Shown here: positions 25,132-33,639 of the stretch, piece after piece
Position numbering within the stretch: position 1 is the stretch's first letter
Layout: every line of letters starts with the position of its first letter
Assembly (NCBI GenBank): GCA_963842155.1
Contig: CAWJFP010000012.1
Location: 186,001 to 250,000 of the forward strand
Direction: 5' to 3'
Source of the DNA: CAWJFP01 sp963842155
Lineage (GTDB): Bacteria > Pseudomonadota > Alphaproteobacteria > JACZXZ01
DNA: 64,000 nucleotides
Program-made: the position numbers and the translations under genes
The notes under the pieces: generated by a model
Told to the model about the DNA's origin: nothing
Databases searched by the model: none
What the model saw: the letters and a program-made list of their open reading frames with translations, nothing else

Positions 25132-25323
25132 ATGTCCAAGCTGGCCCTTATCAGCACATGGATGCTGTTCGCTGTCTTGCTCCTCGGCTTGGCCGGAGCC
25201 TCGATTTTCGGCGGCCGCCCGCACATTCCCTCCGACGCCGAAATCTTACGTGCGGCGAGCGCCCATTACCAAGTCCCCGGATCGGGTGCCGATGCCCGGG
25301 GTCGCTCGCCAAGCGCGCGGTAG
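25132..25323 (+). CDS. Small membrane protein, 63 residues, unknown
   Basis: One N-terminal membrane helix (LALISTWMLFAVLLLGLAGA) followed by a short polar tail (HIPSDAEILRAASAHYQVPG) that becomes low-complexity at the end. ATG 25132 is preceded by GAGGAAG at a suitable distance. No family is recognised. It lies 51 bases before the 3' end of the tRNA-Cys gene on the opposite strand, at the right end of the tRNA-bounded segment. Confidence 0.4.
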   Translation: MSKLALISTWMLFAVLLLGLAGASIFGGRPHIPSDAEILRAASAHYQVPGSGADARGRSPSAR

Positions 25324-25374
25324 ATACCGTCTTATGCGAACGCCCCGATTGCCATGCGAGACCTATTGAAATAT

Positions 25375-25448
25375 TGGAGGCCGGGGCCGGAATCGAACCG
25401 ACGTACGGGGATTTGCAGTCCCCTGCATGGCCACTCTGCCACCCGGCC
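25375..25448 (-). tRNA. tRNA-Cys (anticodon GCA)
   Basis: 74-nt tRNA with encoded CCA. The acceptor stem GGCCGGG pairs with CCCGGCC, the discriminator is U as usual for tRNA-Cys, the anticodon stem GGGGA/TCCCC encloses CTGCAAA (anticodon GCA), and the T-arm has GGTTCGATTCC. A degenerate copy of its 3' half lies at 21087–21136 in the same orientation. Confidence 0.96.
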
Positions 25449-25708
25449 GCAACGGCTCGCGCGAGGCGCGGGCGCGAGGCGGACATATTTGCCGCCAGGG
25501 GGCCGAGGGTCAAGGCGGCTCTTGGGTCGCGGTCGGGCGTCGCAGCGGTTTTCGCTTTTCGCCGCCGCATTCTGCGGCCCCTATTGTCGCGGTCGATATC
25601 GTTGGTTCGCGCCGCCGCCCTCGTATATAAAGAGCCACGTTTGCTGAACCGAGCGGCGCGGCGCCTTTCCGACCTGCCGCGCCATCCCTCCCGGCCGAAG
25701 AGCAGCTC

Positions 25709-26365
25709 ATGTCCGATTTCGCCGCCGCCCGCCGCCACATGGTCGAGAGCCAGCTGTGCACCAACCAGATCACCGATCCCGCGTTGCTCGAGGCGATGGA
25801 GAGCCTGTCGCGCGAGCATTTCCTCCCCGATGGGCTCAAGGGCATCGCCTATGTCGACGAGGACATCCCGCTCGCCGACGGTCGCTGCCTGGTCGCGCCG
25901 CTGGTGCTGGCGCGGCTGCTCCAGCTCGCCGCGGCGACGAAGGAGGACCGCGCCCTCGACATCCTGCCCGGCCCCGGCTATTCGACGGCCCTGCTGGCGC
26001 GGCTCTGCCATGACGTGGTCGCCGTTGAGGCCGATCATGAATGGGCAGAGGCCGCCGGAAAGCGGCTGCGTGCGCTCGACATCCGCAACGCCTGGGTCGT
26101 GGAGGAGCCTCCGGCCGAGGGCTATCGCCCCCGCGCGCCCTATGACGTGATCCTGCTGGGCGGCGCGGTCGAGGAAATTCCGGCCGCCATCGCCGATCAG
26201 CTCGCCGAAGGCGGCCGGCTCGTCACCATTTTCCGTCCGCCGGGCAAGGTGGGAAGGACGCTTCTGATGATGCGGCGCGGCGGCCTTCTGGAGAGCCGCA
26301 CCGTCTGGGACGCGGCAACCTTGCCGCTGCCGGGCTTCGCCTTGCCGCGCGAATTCGTGTTTTAG
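25709..26365 (+). CDS. pcm: Protein-L-isoaspartate O-methyltransferase family protein
   Basis: 218-residue SAM-dependent methyltransferase of the isoaspartyl-repair family. The N-terminal VESQLCTNQITDPALLEAM and FLPDGLKGIAYVDEDIPL blocks are typical. The SAM motif reads ALDILPGPGYSTALLARL, with GPG where classical Pcm has GSG, and VAVEADHEWA holds the acidic ribose-binding residue. It precedes tolC by 46 bases, the usual alphaproteobacterial order. This subgroup is diverged from E. coli Pcm, so repair activity is inferred. Confidence 0.85.
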   Translation: MSDFAAARRHMVESQLCTNQITDPALLEAMESLSREHFLPDGLKGIAYVDEDIPLADGRCLVAPLVLARLLQLAAATKEDRALDILPGPGYSTALLARLCHDVVAVEADHEWAEAAGKRLRALDIRNAWVVEEPPAEGYRPRAPYDVILLGGAVEEIPAAIADQLAEGGRLVTIFRPPGKVGRTLLMMRRGGLLESRTVWDAATLPLPGFALPREFVF

Positions 26366-26411
26366 CGACGGGGCGACAACAGGCTAGAATGCGAGCCATG
26401 GGGCATCGGCA

Positions 26412-27818
26412 ATGATGACGCGCGGGCGGGCAGGGCGGAGGGTGCGCCGCTGCCGGGCGTTGCCGCTCGTCGCGGCCCTTTTTATGTTCGCGCCGCCGCT
26501 CCTCGGCGCCGGGCCGGCGGCGGCGCAAACGATCCAGGACGCGCTCGTGCTGACCTATCAGAACAATCCGACGCTTCTTGCCCAGCGCGCTCATCTGCGC
26601 GCCCAGGACGAGGAGGTGTCGGAGGCCTTGTCCGGTTGGCGGCCGACCGTGACAATCAACGGCGGCTATGGCCGGCAGAATAGCGACGAGAAGCAGAGCA
26701 AATTCATACCTGGTATCGATTTCTGGACAACGCCCAGGAATGGGGCGCTGGTCGTCAACCAACCGCTCTATACCGGCGGCAGGAACGAGGCGCAGTTCAA
26801 GCAGTCGGAGGATCTCGTTCTGGTTGAGCGCGCGCACCTCGATCTGGTCGAGCAACAGGCCCTGCTCCAGGCGGCGACCGCCTATATGGACGTGGTGCGC
26901 GACCAGGCGGTGCTCAAGCTCAACATCAACAACGAGCTCGTGCTGCAACGCCAGCTCGAAGCGACGCGCGACGAGTTTCGTGTCGGCGAGGTGACGCGGA
27001 CGGACGTGTCGCAAGCGGAAGCGCGGCTCGAGGGCGCAAAGGCGAGCCGGCTGGCGGCGCTGAACCAGCTGCAGATCTCGCGCGCCGCCTTTCGCAATGT
27101 CGTCGGTCTTTCGCCGGGCGAGCTGATCGATCCCGGCGAGCCCGCCGCCCTGCCCGCCGATCGCGACGAAGCGCTCGGCCTGGCGCAGACGCAGAACGCC
27201 AGCGTCAGGGTCGCCGACTACACGGTCGCCGCCGCGCAAGACAATGTCGATCTCGTCTTCTCCGGTCTCATGCCGACAGTCTCGCTTAGAGGTCAATTTG
27301 CGACGGCGCAGGAGCAGTTCCTCCGCACGGATTACTACAACACGGCCATGGTGGGTGTATTCATCAGCGTGCCGATCTATACCGGCGGTCTCGTCGACGG
27401 GCAGGTGCGCGAGGCGAAGCAACTCGTCGGGCAGCGCCAACTCGAGCTCGCGCAGGCGCAACGCCAGGCCGTGCAGGATGCCTCGACGGCCTGGGAGAAT
27501 TTGCGCAGCGCGCGCGCCCAGGAAATCGCCTATCAGGCGACCATCGATGCCGACGCCGTGGCGCTCGAAGGCACGCAGGAGGAGCAGAAGGCGGGCTTGC
27601 GTACCATCCTCGACATTCTCAACGCGGAGCAGGAGCTGCTCTCCGCGCGGGTCAACCTCGTCACCTCGCACCATGACGCGGTCGTCGCCGGCTATACGCT
27701 GCTCGACACGATCGGGCGCCTCACCGCGCGCGACCGCCAGCTGCCGGTCCAGTATTACGATGCGACCGAGCACTACGACCGGGTCAAGAACCAGTGGTTC
27801 GGCACCACCGATCGATAA
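26412..27818 (+). CDS. tolC: TolC-family outer-membrane efflux protein
   Basis: Outer-membrane channel of 468 residues for type I secretion or RND efflux. An N-terminal twin-Arg-rich start and hydrophobic core (LPLVAALFMFAPPLLGAG, cleaved after AAA/QTIQ) form a signal peptide. TolC features are LTYQNNPTLLAQRAHLRAQD, the beta-strand-like NQPLYTGGRNEAQFKQSE, the mirrored SVPIYTGGLVDGQVREAKQ in the second half, and TRTDVSQAEARLEGAKA. Both structural repeats are present and the length is normal. It sits between pcm and the PopZ-like gene. Confidence 0.95.
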   Translation: MMTRGRAGRRVRRCRALPLVAALFMFAPPLLGAGPAAAQTIQDALVLTYQNNPTLLAQRAHLRAQDEEVSEALSGWRPTVTINGGYGRQNSDEKQSKFIPGIDFWTTPRNGALVVNQPLYTGGRNEAQFKQSEDLVLVERAHLDLVEQQALLQAATAYMDVVRDQAVLKLNINNELVLQRQLEATRDEFRVGEVTRTDVSQAEARLEGAKASRLAALNQLQISRAAFRNVVGLSPGELIDPGEPAALPADRDEALGLAQTQNASVRVADYTVAAAQDNVDLVFSGLMPTVSLRGQFATAQEQFLRTDYYNTAMVGVFISVPIYTGGLVDGQVREAKQLVGQRQLELAQAQRQAVQDASTAWENLRSARAQEIAYQATIDADAVALEGTQEEQKAGLRTILDILNAEQELLSARVNLVTSHHDAVVAGYTLLDTIGRLTARDRQLPVQYYDATEHYDRVKNQWFGTTDR

Positions 27819-27912
27819 CGTCTCGCATGATCGACGAAAGCTTGTTATCGTGACGGGCGCGAGCGGCGGAGCGGCGCCGGCCGAGCGATAGTTCCGACGA
27901 GAAGCGACAGCC

Positions 27913-28641
27913 ATGGCGGATTCGAAGAACCAAGAAGCGTCGATGGAGGAGATCCTGGCGTCGATACGCCGGATCATCTCGGATGATTCCGTGAGCGCCG
28001 GCGCGAGCGACACGATACCGGTTACGCCGCCGGCCATTCCGCCGCCCTCGGAGGACGAGGTGTTGGTGCTCACGGATGTCGTCGCGGCGGACGGCTCGGT
28101 CCAGCAGCTTGGGACGGGGACGGGCGCTCCCGCCGAGCCCGGCCCGACCAGCGCGACTGCCGCGCCGGCCGAAGCGATGCCGGAATGGGTCTCGCAGCGT
28201 GCACCGGCGAGCGCGGAGAGCGAGCTGGTCTCGGAGCGCGCCGCCGCCGCCTCGACCGACGCCTTCGCCGCGCTCTCGGCGGCGACCGCCGCGCACGAGG
28301 CCGTCAGCAGCCCGAACGCCCCCTTGATCAGCGGCGAAAGCCTCGAGCAGCTGGTCAATTCGCAGGTCAGAGACCTGCTGCGCGAATGGCTCGACCAGCA
28401 TCTGCCCGAGCGGGTCGCGCCGCTCATCCAGGAAGAGGGCGCGCGCCTCATGCGCGAGGAGAGCGAGCGGCTGATCCGGGAAGAGGGCGAGCGGCTGATG
28501 CGCGAGCGCGGGGAAAATCTCGTGCGCGAGCCGCTGATGGCCATGCTGCGCGACTGGCTCGACCTTCATCTCCCCGAGCTGGTCGAGCGGCTCGTCCGCC
28601 AGGAGATCGAGAAGCTGTCGCATCGGGCCGAGCGCCGCTAA
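27913..28641 (+). CDS. PopZ-like (DUF2497) polar organising protein with duplicated C-terminal module
   Basis: 242 residues. The N-terminal hub-binding helix EASMEEILASIRRIISDD is the hallmark of PopZ/DUF2497. Residues 30–135 are a Pro/Ala/Glu-rich disordered linker. The C-terminal oligomerisation-type helix occurs twice: VRDLLREWLDQHLPERVAPL (about 151–170) and LMAMLRDWLDLHLPELVERL (about 208–227). Between them lie four exact-length octads (see the repeat entry). In related proteins this module is normally single. The family organises cell poles and chromosome segregation in alphaproteobacteria. The gene is placed between tolC and valS, as commonly found. Confidence 0.88.
   Translation: MADSKNQEASMEEILASIRRIISDDSVSAGASDTIPVTPPAIPPPSEDEVLVLTDVVAADGSVQQLGTGTGAPAEPGPTSATAAPAEAMPEWVSQRAPASAESELVSERAAAASTDAFAALSAATAAHEAVSSPNAPLISGESLEQLVNSQVRDLLREWLDQHLPERVAPLIQEEGARLMREESERLIREEGERLMRERGENLVREPLMAMLRDWLDLHLPELVERLVRQEIEKLSHRAERR
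28432..28527 (+). repeat. Four 24-bp tandem units encoding an octad helix repeat inside the PopZ-like gene
   Basis: Units start at 28432, 28456, 28480 and 28504 and encode EEGARLMR, EESERLIR, EEGERLMR and ERGENLVR. The acidic start, central Arg/Asn-Leu and terminal Arg recur every eight residues with no gaps. DNA units 1–3 are clearly related, for example GAGCGGCTGAT shared by units 2 and 3. Confidence 0.8.
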
Positions 28642-28725
28642 GCTCAGACCGGCGCGCGGCGGACCGCCGCACTAATTCCTCCTCCGAGTCGTCACCGAAA
28701 AAGGCCTCGAACGCAAGGCGGCGCC

Positions 28726-31406
28726 ATGCTGGAAAAGAGCTATAACCCGCGGGACGTGGAAACCAGGCTATATGCGGCCTGGGAGCGCTCGGGCGCCTTT
28801 CGCGCCGAGCCGAACTCGTCCAAGCGGCCCTATGTGATCATGATGCCGCCGCCCAACGTGACGGGCAGCCTGCATATCGGCCACGCCCTTACATTCACGC
28901 TCCAGGACATCCTGATCCGCTTCCACCGCATGCGCGGGCGCGACGCGCTCTGGCAGCCGGGCACCGATCATGCCGGAATAGCGACCCAAATGGTGGTCGA
29001 ACGCCAGCTCGCCGAGCAGGGCATCGGCGTCGACCGGGGCGGCGGCGGAGCGCCGGGCAACAGGCGGCTCATCGACCGCGCGGCCTTTCTCGAGCGCGTC
29101 TGGCAATGGCGCGCGCAATCGGGCGGCACCATCCTGCGCCAATTGCGCCGGCTCGGCGCCTCGGCCGATTGGGAGCGCGAACGCTTCACCATGGACGAGG
29201 GGCTCTCGCTCGCGGTGCGCAAGGTCTTCGTCGATCTCTACAAGGCGGGGCTGATCTATCGCGACAAGCGGCTGGTGAATTGGGACCCCAAGCTCCATAC
29301 CGCCATCTCGGATCTCGAGGTGCAGCCGCGCCTCGTCAAGGGCAAGCTCTGGCATCTCAGATACCCGATCGAGGGCGAGCCGGGCCGCTTCATCACCGTC
29401 GCCACGACGCGGCCCGAGACCATGCTGGGCGATACGGCGGTCGCGGTGCATCCCGAGGACGCGCGCTACAAGGACATCGTCGGGCGCGCGGCGCTCTTGC
29501 CGCTCGTTGGACGCCGCCTGCCGATCGTGGCCGATCTCCATGCCGATCCGGAGACCGGCAGCGGCGCCGTCAAGATCACGCCGGCTCACGACTTCAGCGA
29601 TTTCGAGGTCGGCCGCCGCCATGGTCTCGCCGTCGTCAATATCTTCGACCACGACGCGCGGCTCAACGAGAACGTGCCGGAGCCCTATCGCGGCCTGGAT
29701 CGCGAGACGGCGCGCGAGCGCGTGGTGGCGGCACTCGAGGCGCTCGGCCTCGTCGAGAGGGTCGAGGAGCATGAGCTGAGCCTGCCCTACGGCGACCGCT
29801 CGGGCGTCGTCATCGAGCCCTGGCTCACCGACCAATGGTTCGCCGATGCGAGCAAGCTCGCGCAGCCGGCGGTCAAGGCGGTGAGGGAAGGCCACACGCG
29901 CATCCTGCCGCGGCAATGGGAGGCGGTGTTTTTCGAATGGATGGGCAATATCCAGCCCTGGTGCGTGTCGCGCCAGATTTGGTGGGGGCACCAGATCCCC
30001 GCCTGGTATGGGCCCGACGGCATGGTCTTCGTCGAGATGGACGGGGATGCGGCGCATGGCGCGGCGGCGCGCCATTACGGACATGAAGTGGAGCTGCGGC
30101 GCGACGAGGACGTGCTCGATACCTGGTTCTCCTCGGCGCTCTGGCCCTTCTCGACTCTCGGTTGGCCGGAAGCGACGCCCGATCTCGCGCGCTACTATCC
30201 TGGCGACGTGCTCGTCACCGGCTTCGACATCCTGTTCTTCTGGGTCGCGCGCATGATGATGGTGGGCCTCCATTTCATGGAGGAGGTGCCGTTCCGCGAC
30301 GTCTATATCCATGGCCTCGTGCGCGACGCGCAAGGCCAGAAAATGTCGAAATCCAAGGGCAATATCCTCGACCCCGTCGACCTCATCGACGTCTATGGCT
30401 GCGACGCGTTGCGCATGGCACTCGCGGCGGCCGTGGCACAGGGGCGCGACCTCAAGCTTGCCGAGGGCCGGGTCGAGACCTATCGGAACTTCTGCACCAA
30501 GCTGTGGAACGCCGCGCGCTTCTGCGAGATGAACGAATGCCGGCCGCTGCCCGGCTTCGATCCGCGCGCCTGCAAGGAGACCGTGAATCTCGGATTCTCG
30601 GCGAGCTCGCCGATACGGGGCGCCGGGTCGCGTTGGCGATCGAGGAGTACAGGTTCAGCGAAGCGGCGAGCGCGCTCTACCGCTTCACCTGGAACGGCTT
30701 CTGCGACTGGTACATCGAGTTCGCCAAGCCGATCCTCGCGGGCGGCGACGCGAGTGCCAAGCGCGAGGCGCAAGCGACGGCCGCCTTCGTGCTCGACCGG
30801 CTGCTGCATTTCCTCCACCCCCTCATGCCCTTCATCACGGAGGAGCTGCATGTGCAGCTGGGGTTGGGCGGCGGCGCGCTCATCCGCGCGCCCTGGCCGC
30901 AGCTCGGCGACGAGATCATCGACCAGCGCGCGCGCGACGCCATCAACTGGGTGATCCGCGTCGTCAGCGAGATCCGCTCGGTGCGTGCAGAGATGAACGT
31001 GCCGCCGGGAGCGATGATTCCGCTTCTCGTCCGCGACGCAGGCGCCGGGACGAAAGAGCGTTTCGCGGCCCATGCCGAGCTCATTCGCCGCCTCGCCCGC
31101 CTCTCGAATATCGAGGTCGCGGCGCAGGATGCGCTCAAGGGCGGCGTACAGCTGGTGATCGAGGAAGCGACGCTCATCCTGCCGCTTGCGGCCGTGATCG
31201 ATCTCGGGCAGGAGCGGGCGCGCCTCGCCAAGGAGCTGCAGAAAATCTCGAGCGAAATCGACAAGCTCGAGCGCAAGCTCGCCAATCCCGCCTTCATCGC
31301 CAAGGCGCCGGAGGAGGTGGTTGCGGAGCAACGCGAGCGCCGCGAAGCCGCCACGGCCCAGCGCACGAAGCTCGCCGAGGCGCTCGGCCGGCTCGCCGAG
31401 GCCTGA
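28726..31406 (+). CDS. valS: Valyl-tRNA synthetase (one frame break)
   Basis: Class I aminoacyl-tRNA synthetase charging tRNA-Val, about 893 residues. The HIGH motif is in PPNVTGSLHIGHALTF, the editing domain holds TTRPETMLGDTAVAVHPED, and the KMSKS loop is in GQKMSKSKGNILDP. The C-terminal coiled coil is ARLAKELQKISSEIDKLERK. The frame is lost after CKETVN near 30590: one base is missing in CTCGGATT, and restoring it gives a TGG codon and the family text WILGELADTGRRVALAIEEY in the next frame, which continues to TGA 31406. As valS is essential, a sequence error is far more likely than a pseudogene. Confidence 0.95.
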
Positions 31407-31472
31407 GCGCTTGGGCAAGGAAGCGCGGGCCGCTATTCTGCCGGGTTAGGGAAGGAACTCTCGCCAACCTCC

Positions 31473-32672
31473 ATGCGGTCGGGCTGGACGCTCAAAGGAC
31501 TGTTCACGCTTGATCCGGCGCGCCTCGCGCCGGCCCGTCAGCGCGACTTGCGGCTCGATTTCTTCCGCGGTCTCGCGCTCATCTACATCTTCCTCGACCA
31601 TATTCCCTCGAACCTGCTCAACTGGATCACAGTCCGCAACTACGGCTTTAGCGACGCGACGGAGATCTTCATCTTCATCTCGGGCTATTCGGCGACGATC
31701 GCCTATGGCGGCGTGATGCGGCGCGCCGGCTTCTGGTTCGCCACGATGCGCGTGTTCCGCCGCTGCTGGCAGCTCTACGTCGCCCATATCGTGACCTTCC
31801 TCATCTTCACGGCGCAGATCGCCTATGTGGCGCATCGCTTCAACAATCCGATGTTCGCCGAGGAGATGCAGATCATGAACCTCTACAGCGACCCGGACGT
31901 CACCTTGTTCCAGGCGCTGCTGCTGAAATTCCGTCCGGCCAATCTCGACATCCTGCCGCTCTATATCGTGCTGCTGCTGGCCTTCCCCGCGATCCTCTGG
32001 GGGCTCGAGCGCGCACCGGCGGTCGTGCTCGCCGGCTCGATCCTCGTCTATCTCCTTGCCTTGACGCTCAACATCAACCTTCCCTCGTACCCGCCGGGGG
32101 AGGGCTGGTTCTTCAACCCCTTTGCCTGGCAGCTCCTGTTCGTCATCGGGGCGCTGCTGGGCCGTCAGCACGGCGGTGCGCGCTCGGTCGTGCCGTACCA
32201 TCCGCTCCTGGCAGGCCTCGCGGCGGCCTATCTCCTCTTCGCCTTCCTGGTGACGATGACCTGGCATATCCCGGAGCTCGAGGCATATTTCCCCGGCTGG
32301 CTTGGCAGGATCATCTACCCGATCAACAAGACCAATCTCGACCCCTTGCGCTTGTTCCACTTCCTGGCGCTCGCCTACATCACCGTGCTGCTCGTCAAGG
32401 CCGACAGCCGGTTCCTGCGCTGGAAGATCAGCCAGCCCATCGTCCGCTGCGGGCAGCATTCGCTCTACGTCTTTTGCGTGGGGGTCGTGCTGTCCTTCTC
32501 CGGTCATTTCCTTCTGGTCGAGATCGACGGCAGCCTGATCGCGCAGATTCTGGTCTCGGCAGTCGGCATCGGCCTGATGATCGCGTTGGCCTATATGCTG
32601 AATTGGTATCGCGGCGCCGATCGCGATTACACCGCCACGACATCGGCGACGAGGATGGCGGGAGGCGAATAA
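31473..32672 (+). CDS. OpgC-like membrane acyltransferase
   Basis: Integral membrane protein of 399 residues with about 10 helices, resembling the OpgC family that transfers succinyl groups to periplasmic glucans. Typical early motifs are RDLRLDFFRGLALIYIFLDH (with the conserved Arg/His) and NYGFSDATEIFIFISGYSAT. WFFNPFAWQLLFVIGALLG and LRLFHFLALAYITVLLV are further landmarks. It is followed 14 bases later by an SGNH hydrolase-like gene, a pairing seen for envelope-glycan acyl transfer and removal. No glucan synthase genes (opgG/H) are in the window. Confidence 0.85.
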   Translation: MRSGWTLKGLFTLDPARLAPARQRDLRLDFFRGLALIYIFLDHIPSNLLNWITVRNYGFSDATEIFIFISGYSATIAYGGVMRRAGFWFATMRVFRRCWQLYVAHIVTFLIFTAQIAYVAHRFNNPMFAEEMQIMNLYSDPDVTLFQALLLKFRPANLDILPLYIVLLLAFPAILWGLERAPAVVLAGSILVYLLALTLNINLPSYPPGEGWFFNPFAWQLLFVIGALLGRQHGGARSVVPYHPLLAGLAAAYLLFAFLVTMTWHIPELEAYFPGWLGRIIYPINKTNLDPLRLFHFLALAYITVLLVKADSRFLRWKISQPIVRCGQHSLYVFCVGVVLSFSGHFLLVEIDGSLIAQILVSAVGIGLMIALAYMLNWYRGADRDYTATTSATRMAGGE

Positions 32673-32686
32673 GGGCAAGAACGGGA

Positions 32687-33484
32687 ATGGGACAAGCTTT
32701 CAACGCGAACATCTGGACGAGGGCGGCGCTGCTCGCCGGGCTTCTCGGCTGGCCGCTTGCCGGGGGAACGGTCTTGGCGGCGGACAACGGCGCGGTCTGC
32801 GCCGTGCCTGGGACGCTCAACTACAGCTCGATCGAGCTTCCCGAGATGGCCTCGGCGCTCAAGGCCGGTGCGGAGGTGCGTATCGTCGTCGTCGGCTCGG
32901 CCTCCTCGGGCGGGTTGGGCTTGACGCCGCATGAGCGCGCCTATCCCGAGCGCCTCGTCGCCGATCTCGAGAAGCGCTTCCCGGGCAGCCGCTTCGCTGT
33001 CACCAATCTCTCGAGCCGGGGACAGCTCGCCGCCGTCATGGCCGGACGCTTCGCCAAGGAGATCCTGCCGCTGCAGCCGGCCTTGGTGATATGGCAGACC
33101 GGCACGGTCGAGGCCGTGCGAGGCTCCGATGTCGACGAATTCGGCGACACGCTGGACTATGGAATCGAGCTCTTGCGTCGTCACGGCATCGACGTGATCC
33201 TGATCAACATGCAATACAGCCCCCACACCACGACCTTGGTGAATATGGCTCCCTATCGCGACGCCATGAATTGGGCCAGCCAGAACCGGTCCGTCATGCT
33301 GTTCGACCGCTACGGCGCCATGCGTTACTGGCAGGAGACCGGAGTCGTCGATTTCGCCAACTCCTCGAAGGAGGATCAGGCGAAATACGACGATCTGGTC
33401 CATGGCTGCGTCGCCGAGCTCCTGGCCGAGATGATCCAGAACGGCGTGGGGCTCGCCAGGGAGAATGCCGACAAGCCGGAGTGA
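32687..33484 (+). CDS. Exported SGNH/GDSL hydrolase-like protein
   Basis: 265 residues with a signal-like N-terminus (WTRAALLAGLLGWPLAGGTVLA). The block-I region reads RIVVVGSASSGGLGL in place of the usual GDS, so the nucleophile would be one of the two Ser in ASSGG. Block III reads VIWQTGTVEAV, and the C-terminal Asp/His pair would be in YDDLVHGCVAELL. It probably acts on acyl esters in the periplasm together with the OpgC-like protein just upstream. ATG 32687 lies 14 bases after that gene's stop. The altered GDS motif means catalysis is not certain. Confidence 0.75.
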   Translation: MGQAFNANIWTRAALLAGLLGWPLAGGTVLAADNGAVCAVPGTLNYSSIELPEMASALKAGAEVRIVVVGSASSGGLGLTPHERAYPERLVADLEKRFPGSRFAVTNLSSRGQLAAVMAGRFAKEILPLQPALVIWQTGTVEAVRGSDVDEFGDTLDYGIELLRRHGIDVILINMQYSPHTTTLVNMAPYRDAMNWASQNRSVMLFDRYGAMRYWQETGVVDFANSSKEDQAKYDDLVHGCVAELLAEMIQNGVGLARENADKPE

Positions 33485-33639
33485 GCGCGACTGCGCGCCG
33501 ACCCTATTTGCGGCATGGGCGGGCGGCGATTTTCGCGCTGGCCCAAGCTCGGGGCCGCCACTATCCTCGCCTAATTCGCAGGCTACGGCGCACTCGCCAA
33601 AGCCGGGACGAGCAACAAGCCGAGGATGAGGAAACGCTC

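Noticed and set aside
26223..28544. A 773-codon minus-strand frame opposite tolC and the PopZ-like gene
   Set aside because: Low-complexity Ser/Arg translation opposite two well-supported genes in conserved order.
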